DNA of 64,000 nt from Cololabis saira (taxonomy: Eukaryota > Chordata > Actinopteri > Beloniformes > Belonidae). The stretch covers positions 36,108,879 to 36,172,878 of the forward strand of contig NC_084596.1 of NCBI RefSeq assembly GCF_033807715.1. Reading direction: 5' to 3'. The position numbers and the translations under genes were made by a program. Shown here in pieces: positions 57,500 through 64,000 of this stretch. Under the pieces are notes generated by a model that ran no database searches, was not told where the DNA came from, and saw only the letters and a program-made list of their open reading frames with translations. Within the stretch, counting starts at the first letter, position 1, and each line of letters opens with the position of its first letter.

Positions 57500-57900
57500 T
57501 TCAGAGGTAGTTGGACAATGAGAGTTTTTACGATTTTGTCACCACCGAAATTCATTTGTAATAAAACAATTAAGAGGTTACAAAAGTATAGAGTTTCAGC
57601 TTTAATTTATGAGCTGTCACAAAAAAGATCACACCCTTTAGGAATTATAGTCATTTTAAGTGAGGTAACTTCATTTTCAAGGACTCAAATGTATTTGGAC
57701 AATTAAAGGAAACAACGTTTATTGGCAGTTGGCCAGGAGCAGTCCATTCTGTTATTATTTCAAGTCACATGAAGCTGATAAAAGGCCTCTGGAGTTGATA
57801 TCAGATCGGCAGGTCGGCATTTGACAACTGCTTGACCGGAGCAACTAATATGAAGTACCGGGATATCTCAATGAAAGGGAAGGTGACCATCTTTAGGCTA
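57500..57900. repeat. Possible degraded Tc1/mariner-like repeat
   Basis: Phrases such as gagtttcagctttaattta, ttaggaattatagtcatttt and atgtatttggacaattaaag resemble terminal regions of fish Tc1-type elements. I could not pair the inverted ends or find transposase, so this is tentative. Confidence 0.3.
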
Positions 57901-58812
57901 AAAAAAATAAAAAGATGGAACTAAAGCACTTGATTTGGCCAAATAAACACTTCAGTACTTTCTTATAAAAAAAACACTGGAAGATAAAAGTGGAAAAGGT
58001 GTGTCATTGTCAGAATCAACCGTTGAGACATGACATGTTCATGAAAGTAAATGCATGAATTCAGAATAACACGTTAGAAATAGGAATGCAATGTATGCTT
58101 TCCAAAAGAAAAATGTGCTTGCTCAATAATGATAAATTAAACCGATGTTCTTAAGAGATACAGTATCTTGTAATTAAATTCATAAGCTCACATTGCTGTG
58201 TACTGTGAAGGTTTTAAATAAAACAACACAACTTCTCAACAGCTGCTTGTTTAATAATGTTTCAATAAAGATCTGATTTTAAATAAGACCCATTTCCGCT
58301 CAACCCAGGAGATAGCTGAAGAGACTAACGTACCTACAGTAACAGCTCCAGGTGTTGTTTATAAAAATAAATGAATCATTGATTTTATAATTATTTTGTT
58401 TCATACACTCATGGATTGCTAGAACAGTTATTAATGTTATCAGTAATGCCCAGCTCCAAGTAATAGTTTTATATTTAGAAAATATGCCCTTAATGTGAAG
58501 CCAAGATTAATGGTATGCACATATGTGAGATTAAAAACAATAATTCCATAAAGGTGAAGCATTGATATTGTATTGGCTGTGCTTCAGACAAATCAAGATG
58601 AATCTATTCATGATTCACAAGGCTACACTTGAGCTAAAAGCGTCTCTAAACATGCACTCAAGCTACTGAATCATCTCATAGGTGATAGGTTTGATCTATT
58701 AAAGGTTCATACAAAAAACAACCATACACTGTATATCAGCAGTAGAAAATTAACCAAGGACGACATCTAGTGGAGAAACAAAGGAACGACAACGAAGGCA
58801 AATCTATACCTG
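57901..58812. other. Intergenic AT-rich sequence, nothing recognised
   Basis: No coding frame or repeats of note. Confidence 0.5.
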
Positions 58813-58820
58813 ATATACAG

Positions 58821-59013
58821 CAGTGTTTCCCAACCCTGGTCCTCGAGGCACACGGTCTGTTCTGTTTCCCTTCATCATCACACCTGATTCTAATTAATGA
58901 TCTAATTAGCTTGTCATCAAGGTCTGCACAGTTCTGTTGATGACACAGCCACTTGAAGCAGGGAGACATCTAAAACATGCAGGACAGTCGAGGACCAGGG
59001 TTGGGAAACACTG
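58821..59013. mobile_element. hAT MITE (193 bp), perfect ends and perfect 8-bp duplication
   Basis: The outer 26 bp at each end (beginning CAGTGTTTCCCAACCCTGGT) are exact inverted repeats. The 8-bp sequence atatacag is directly repeated at 58813-58820 and 59014-59021. The interior contains ctaattaatgatctaattag but no coding capacity. The perfect state suggests a recent insertion. Confidence 0.95.
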
Positions 59014-59030
59014 ATATACAGGATATATAT

Positions 59031-59510
59031 TGTGGTGACCCCGGAGTGAGACAGGAGAAGAGTTTACCACCAGGGAGAGCTACACGCTCTAGGAAGCAGC
59101 AAGGCACAAACACACCTGGATCAGACACGTCATTTGGGAAGAGAGGGCATCCCGGCCCAGCTGCTGGGAATCAAGGCCTGATCAGCTGGGGGGATAAGAG
59201 GAAGCTAGCAGAAGCCAGAGGGGAGATTCATAGTGTGGTGAGACTATAAGCACATTTTAGACTAGTGACTAGTCAGTGTGACTGTTGGTTCATCTATTAC
59301 AGTCAAACCACTGATTTTTTCCCCCTCTTTTGTCCACTCGGTCGGAGGAATTCGAGCCAGTTGGGAACAAGGACTTAACGCTGTCCTGTGCTGGGTTTTT
59401 TTTTTTTTTTTTCAATAAATGGCTTCTTAGTCATTTTCTAAACCCAAAACCTGGTGTTTTGCTATTGTGCAGTCAGGGGTATCTACCCCATCCCTCCAGG
59501 GTCACCACTA

Positions 59511-59515
<5 letters not shown>
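59031..59515 (+). mobile_element. Solo LTR (485 bp)
   Basis: Begins TGTGGTGACCCC and ends with gggtcaccactaataca, so the outer parts are short inverted repeats as in LTRs. An AATAAA lies at about 59414, after a T-run. Both sides have tatat (59026-59030 and 59516-59520), a possible 5-bp duplication, though the right flank is itself a TA tract. No internal retroelement sequence adjoins, so it is a solo LTR. The 90-codon frame at 58977-59249 is not a gene. Confidence 0.6.

Positions 59516-59550
<35 letters not shown>
59516..59550. repeat. (TA)n tract
   Basis: About 17 TA units directly after the LTR. Confidence 0.95.
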
Positions 59551-59553
<3 letters not shown>

Positions 59554-60009
59554 TGGAAACCCAACTCTCCTTTTATTCAGACTTTATTGCTGAATTCTGA
59601 CTTTAATGCTTGCATTCAAAACAGTCATTTGGCAATCAGGACACAAATGATAAATAAATTAAGACAATTATGTAATAATTAATATGTAATAAAACTATGA
59701 CACGGTACTGCCCTGACCAACCTGTCAATTTATAAGTGAACATTAGGAGGCAGTGTTTCATAAGCGGAGATGAGACAACATGGTAGTTAGATGATAGGAA
59801 TCACCAAACTTATGTTGTCATCCCCCCCCCATTAAATCATACATTGCCTTCAGATACAGTTTAGATGCAGATTATAAGGCAACAGTTCACTTTCTCTGAG
59901 CCTGAAAAGTAAAAAAACACTAACATGGTATTAAACCGTGACTGATGTGGAATCGTGTTAAAATACTGGTTTGATGCAATATATAAATGGTGTAGAAGAC
60001 AATGTAGAA
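59551..60009. other. Intergenic sequence downstream of klf, nothing recognised
   Basis: AT-rich; no gene. Confidence 0.5.
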
Positions 60010-60026
60010 GTAATTGTAAAAGTACT

Positions 60027-60032
60027 TTTATT
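60027..60032 (-). terminator. Candidate poly(A) signal of klf
   Basis: AATAAA on the minus strand (ttaatAATAAAagtac), about 850 bp past the stop codon. Alternatives are ATTAAA at 60177-60182 and a very proximal AATAAA at 60821-60826. Which is used cannot be decided from sequence. Confidence 0.4.
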
Positions 60033-60880
60033 ATTAAGCCCTTGAGTGCATATAAAACAATTGCATTCCAGGAGAATTATACATGTAAGCTTACAATTCA
60101 TTTTCAAGTATAGCAGTTTAACCATTGGTTACAGTGTGTATTTCTTCATTCTTAAAACAAAATAAAAAAAAAAACATTTAATCTCTCCTTGACAAAACTC
60201 ATGTCTGGGCCTGTTATGAGCTGTAGATGAACTGAGTAAAATGAGTGTGGGCTGGCACTACCTGGTATTTCTGGATTGTTACAGCCTGCATGTGTTGGTC
60301 ACCGCTCAAGCAAATATTCACAAAACTGAAGAAAAGACCTAAAGTGGAGCCAACAACAGGCAACAAATCTATTGCATCTATTGAGAAGACATCATTTTTT
60401 AAAAGTCACGACTGAAACCCTGATCTGATTTGAGTATAGTCTCAAAGACAGAACATGTAAACATTGGAAAAATACACATCAGTATATACAAAATTCTGGG
60501 TCCTGCCCACAGTGAGAAAACAAGCAATCTCATTAAGGCACTCACCAACAACCAATAACTTATTATAAAGAGAGAGGGTGAGGAAATGTCTTAAATACTA
60601 AACTAGTATAACTTAGCTAGTGTTTTTCATGTATGCACAAATATATATACAAAAACATCAGAGGCACTTGCTTGTCTGAGGCACTTTTGGAAAGAAAAAA
60701 AAAAAAAAAACACCACCTGTTTCCCAGCAGTAAACTTGCATTACCTAACAAAGCACATTAGGCCCCTTTGCAACATTCATTTGGGACAGTCAGTAGCAGG
60801 AATAAGCCACCTCCTGGTTATTTATTGATCATGTCCAGGATCCCTTGACGCAGAGATGTGCACCAGCAGCCAGGAGAGGC
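60033..60880 (-). other. Predicted 3' UTR of klf
   Basis: No coding frame. On the minus strand it is U-rich, with a long T-run (complement of the A-run 60694-60710) and several ATTTA words, as in unstable immediate-early transcripts. Length depends on the poly(A) site. Confidence 0.5.
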
Positions 60881-62517
60881 CTACATGTGCCTCTTCATGT
60901 GGAGGGCCAGGTGGTCGGAGCGGGAGAAGGCGCGCTCGCAGAGGTGGCACTGGAACGGTCTGTGCCCGGTGTGCTTCCTGAAGTGACGCGTCAGCTCGTC
61001 TGATCTGGCAAACTTCCAGCCGCAGCCTTCCCAGTTGCAGTGGTAGGGCTTTTCACCTGAGAAACAAACGTGGTGGGGGTTTAGTTTTCCAGTGCGTGAA
61101 CAACATTTCATTATGTCTATGAATAACAGTTTGGAGAGGTGAACTTGTAAAGCCTGCATTATGGTTCTGGAACCATAATTCAGGCTTAATCAGCCTTAAG
61201 TGTTCTCACCTGTGTGCGTCCTCATGTGCGCTTTGAGGTGAGAGCTCTTGGTGTAGGTTTTCCCACATCCGGGGAACTCGCAGTTGTGCGTCGCAGCGCG
61301 TTTCCTGACGCACGACCGGCGGCCTCGCCGCTGCTTGATGGATCCCACCTCGTCGTGCTCGTAAAAGTCCAGCAAGGACGGCGAGGAAGGAGGCGTGAGC
61401 ATCATCCCCTGCATGGAGCTGGAGTGGTGCTGCTGGTGGACGTGCACGGGCTCCCCTTGCACGCCGTACTGTCCCCGGAACTGGTGCGCGTAATGCGGGT
61501 GGTACGGGTGCGCATGGTTCATGAACTGGTTCGGGAGGTGGTGGCTATTATTGGGATGGGGATGGGAGCTCAGGCTCGAGTTCATTTGCACTATGTGGCA
61601 GTCTGCGTGTCCGTGAAAAGCGGACTGGTGCACGGGTGGCCTGCTGAACCCCTGCAACCCGCCCGCAACCGAAACCTGCGCCTGCGTAAAAACGTCTGGG
61701 TGCACGGAGCGCGTAATTGGCTGTTTCTCATACACCTGCTCCATGAAGTTCCCCCCGCCAGCAGCCACCATGCAAGACTGAACCCCAGGCTCCGTTTTGA
61801 TTTTGTATCCAAGCGGGGAAGGAGATTCGGCCACCTTGGGGTGCGCGGGAGCTGACGGGATGGAGACTTGGCTCAACGATCTCAGTTCGGTGTACTCTGT
61901 CTTGACCTGTCTGTCCGGCGAGCTCTCACTCGGGTAGCCGATCACATCAGGGGTGAGAAGCTCCGCCATGAGGCTGCGCATCGGGGTGGGTTCCCGGAGG
62001 TTTAGGGTGCCGTGGCAGCCCTGTCCTCCAGCCAGGTGAGGAGAAACGTGATCGCTGCAGTCGGACAGGTAACCCCCGCTGCAGCTGTCCGGCGACCTCG
62101 GCAGGGAGTACGCGCACGGCATCTGCTGCTGCTGTGGGGGGGAAACGTTCCCGATGGCGTTATTCCCGACGGGATCGGTGCCGAGCGTGTTGGACAAAAT
62201 GAACTCGAGGTCCAGAAACTTCCCCAGCTCGTCTTCTTCTTTGGGGGGCAGCGCGGGGGACTGCACGATGCTGAACTCCACCTCGATGCAGCTGGGGTTG
62301 TCTGCGCCACCTGCGGAGCTGCGCGCAACCTCACCCATCTTTGACAGCTGGAGAGAGAGGAGATCCAGAAAATGTTAGAAAGAGAAACAGAGAAACAAAA
62401 TGATACAGAAAATCACAAAACCATCAAAAAATTTAATTCCAAATTAAATAATCAACTTACATTGTCTGTCAATTTGAAAAACGTAATAGAAGGCACCATT
62501 GCTTCAGCCGCAGCCAT
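60881..62517 (-). CDS. Krüppel-like factor, KLF1/2/4/17 group (klf2-like; klf17 not excluded)
   Basis: Sequence-specific zinc-finger transcription factor; the family binds CACCC/GC boxes in the nucleus. Three coding exons: 62517-62461 (19 codons), 62347-61210 and 61056-60881 (stop TAG); introns are AAT|GTAAGT...CTCTCCAG|CTG (phase 0) and ACAG|GTGAG...TTTCTCAG|GTGAA (phase 1). Product 456 residues. Acidic LDLEFILSN activation motif at about 63-72, as in KLF4. VKTE (K168) and IKTE (K203) SUMO-type sites. His-rich stretch 280-324. LTPPSSP (336-342), similar to the Fbw7 degron region of KLF2. Basic [16 protein letters not shown] (357-369). Zinc fingers at 375-397, 405-427 and 435-455 with TGEKPY and TGHRPF linkers, ending MKRHM. 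Odd: the usual GRRSWPRKR is GRRSCVRKR. Three-exon layout and C-terminal CHLCERAF...KRHM favour klf2. The N-terminus [11 protein letters not shown] is closer to KLF1-type starts, so the paralogue is open. Confidence 0.93.
61151..61186. repeat. Foldback MITE, copy D (36-bp relic in klf intron 2)
   Basis: AGCCTGCATTATGGTTC, then tggaaccataattcaggct: both ends of the foldback family joined with the centre lost. TAA flanks both sides (61148-61150 and 61187-61189). A further scrap, aatcagccttaag, lies at 61188-61200. Together they fill about a third of the 153-bp intron and stop about 9 bp from the 5' splice site at 61209/61208. Confidence 0.85.
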
Positions 62518-62665
62518 AGTCGTCTCTGCGGGGAGAGAAATAAAAAAAAGATCTAAAAACTCGAGCAGACGCAACTCTCTGCGTCCATAGAGTCAGTGGT
62601 TTCGTGCGAGCAGCTGACAGCAGTTCCAGGATTCAGGATGTGGACATGAGCCCGACTGAAGACTC

Positions 62666-62672
62666 TTTTATA
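62666..62672 (-). promoter_or_regulatory. klf core promoter TATA box
   Basis: TATAAAA on the minus strand (gtgcTATAAAAgag), 149 bp upstream of the ATG, predicting a start near 62636-62640 and a 5' UTR of about 120 nt. Upstream on the same strand are a CACCC-like GGCCACACCTC (62684-62694), a site for KLF/Sp proteins, and an E-box CACGTG (62720-62725). The start ATG at 62517 is the first ATG after the predicted start site in this frame; a second Met follows at codon 7. Confidence 0.7.
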
Positions 62673-62765
62673 GCACATTTAAAGAGGTGTGGCCTCAGCT
62701 GGGCCTACACGGGAATAGACACGTGCATCCCCACTCTGAAAGCGGGTGAGTTCCAGTTACATCAC

Positions 62766-62766
<1 letters not shown>

Positions 62767-62797
<31 letters not shown>

Positions 62798-62798
62798 G
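62767..62798. repeat. (AAT)n microsatellite
   Basis: About ten AAT units roughly 100 bp upstream of the klf TATA box. Confidence 0.95.
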
Positions 62799-63030
62799 GC
62801 TATTACTACAAATATGATATGTTTGCCTCTCGAGCTGTGTGTAAGTCCCCATTTATTGATTGTAAATAACCTAAATAGATTTGAAAAGTTGAGAAGTCTC
62901 CAAAAACACTCCAGTCATACACAGGCTGACATGGTTTCACGCACGCCACAGCATTTCACTGCAACAGGGGGCGACTCTGGGACACCCGAAACTTCATCAT
63001 CATATGAACAACATTGTATAACCCGTCTAA

Positions 63031-63147
63031 AGGCTGATTTATGGTTCCGCGTTACACTACCGCAGAGCCTACGGCGTATGTGCGCGTCGCCGCGTATCTT
63101 ACGCCGTAGGCTCTGCGTCCATTTAACGCAGAACCATAATTCAGGTT
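63031..63147. mobile_element. Foldback MITE, copy E (117 bp), upstream of klf
   Basis: Starts AGGCTGATTTATGGTTCCGC, contains cagagcctacggcgta and its inverted partner tacgccgtaggctctg, and ends gaaccataattcaggtt. TAA flanks both ends (63028-63030 and 63148-63150). It lies about 360 bp upstream of the TATA box. Confidence 0.85.
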
Positions 63148-63150
63148 TAA

Positions 63151-64000
63151 GGTCTCCATAAAAGCTGTTTTATTATTGCAATTGTTTATGTGATGATTCT
63201 GAGAGGTCGGACCGTTGCTAAATCCAGTTAAGTGACTTTTCTCCTCAAACTGCCGTCACGTAGGCCTATTTACAATGTAAATGCCTGCATGGGTTTCACC
63301 GCAGCCGCTCTCAGTCAGTCATCATTCACGCGTCCCGCACTCAGCCCTGCCCGTTCAGCACGAACACTGGCGTGTGAACCGCCGACCCATTCCCGGTGCT
63401 CATCATGCCAATCGAGACAATTTGTTAATCCGAGAGTAAACAAAGGCCTGCTGCGTGTTTGTTCAAGATCAACCCCCCACCACCCCAGCAGCCAAGTACA
63501 GCCCTGCAGTCATCGATGCGCAGGTGGAGGAGTCAGGGAACACCTGAAGGAAGAAGGAATGCAAACTCGCCAACTATTTGGTACTTTAGGAATGTTTTAC
63601 ATTGGATCAGCAGAAAATCATAGGTCCACAACCTAATAATACCTGATTGCAATCCATTTTCCTTAATATCTTCTTAAAAATGTTTAAAAGCAGTTTCTCG
63701 ACTAGATTTAACATTTTGAGCAGAAACTGGCCGATCAAATTATGCTTCCTCAGTGATTTGGTTTAAAAGTGGTCATAGATAAATATATATTAAAATCAGT
63801 CTTTGATTAAATGTTGTTGGCATAGCTTTACTAAGAAATCTTTTTTCTTTCTATTTCACTGGCCCCTTATCTTATTATATTAGATTAATATCTTATGGTT
63901 TTCATTGCAACTCTCCCAAAGTGCTACCGCGCCAAACAAGCTCATGCAAATGTTGCCTTGGCTCCTTCTCCCTCTGCTCCCGCAGGTGTTGTGAAAGGCA
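63151..64000. other. Upstream flank of klf, no gene
   Basis: A plus frame at 63232-63636 has no recognisable domain. The non-repetitive stretch 63290-63460 contains a forkhead-type GTAAACAAA (63436-63444), so it is a candidate for distal regulatory sequence. Confidence 0.35.

Noticed and set aside
61214..61855. 213-codon plus-strand frame
   Set aside because: Exact antisense shadow of klf exon 2, caused by its GC-rich codon use.

Overview
This window is vertebrate nuclear DNA, almost certainly from a ray-finned (teleost) fish. It has one intron-containing gene with canonical GT-AG splice sites, a TATA promoter and a poly(A) signal. Around it lie large non-coding stretches full of the interspersed repeats usual in fish: L2/Rex-like LINE pieces, tRNA-derived SINEs, Ty3/gypsy debris, hAT-, Harbinger- and TTAA-type MITEs, and long CA, ATGG and GAAT microsatellites. 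There is no bacterial-style gene packing, operon or CRISPR array.

The single gene I can support is on the minus strand at the right end: a Krüppel-like factor of the KLF1/2/4/17 group (coding 62517 to 60881, three coding exons, 456 residues). Its first coding exon is only 19 codons (62461-62517). The large second exon (61210-62347) holds the acidic activation region, two SUMO-type sites, a TPPxSP degron-like motif and most of zinc finger 1. The third exon (60881-61056) completes the three C2H2 fingers. A TATAAAA box lies about 150 bp upstream of the start codon, and an AATAAA is present about 850 bp past the stop.

From position 1 to about 60000 I see no convincing protein-coding gene. Region by region: 1-7300 is AT-rich with LINE and SINE pieces. 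7300-12800 is a dense cluster of non-autonomous DNA transposons, some nested. 13300-17600 has compound microsatellites and a pyrimidine-rich block. 17600-29000 is mostly unassigned sequence with one TTAA MITE. 29000-36000 has a long CA tract, a SINE with an intact target duplication and a 371-bp palindrome. 36000-47300 is another transposon-rich block with four MITEs, LINE endonuclease and gypsy remnants. 47300-52900 is mainly unassigned. 52900-59550 holds a deleted DDE transposon, LINE reverse-transcriptase debris, a pristine hAT MITE and a solo LTR. 59550-64000 is the klf gene with its flanks.

The most interesting structure is in the mobile DNA. Five different MITE families are each flanked by TTAA and begin with AG. 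A palindromic foldback family is present in at least five places with TAA target duplications; it includes a 36-bp relic in the second klf intron and a full copy upstream of the klf promoter. I did not find a convincing new multi-gene biological system.
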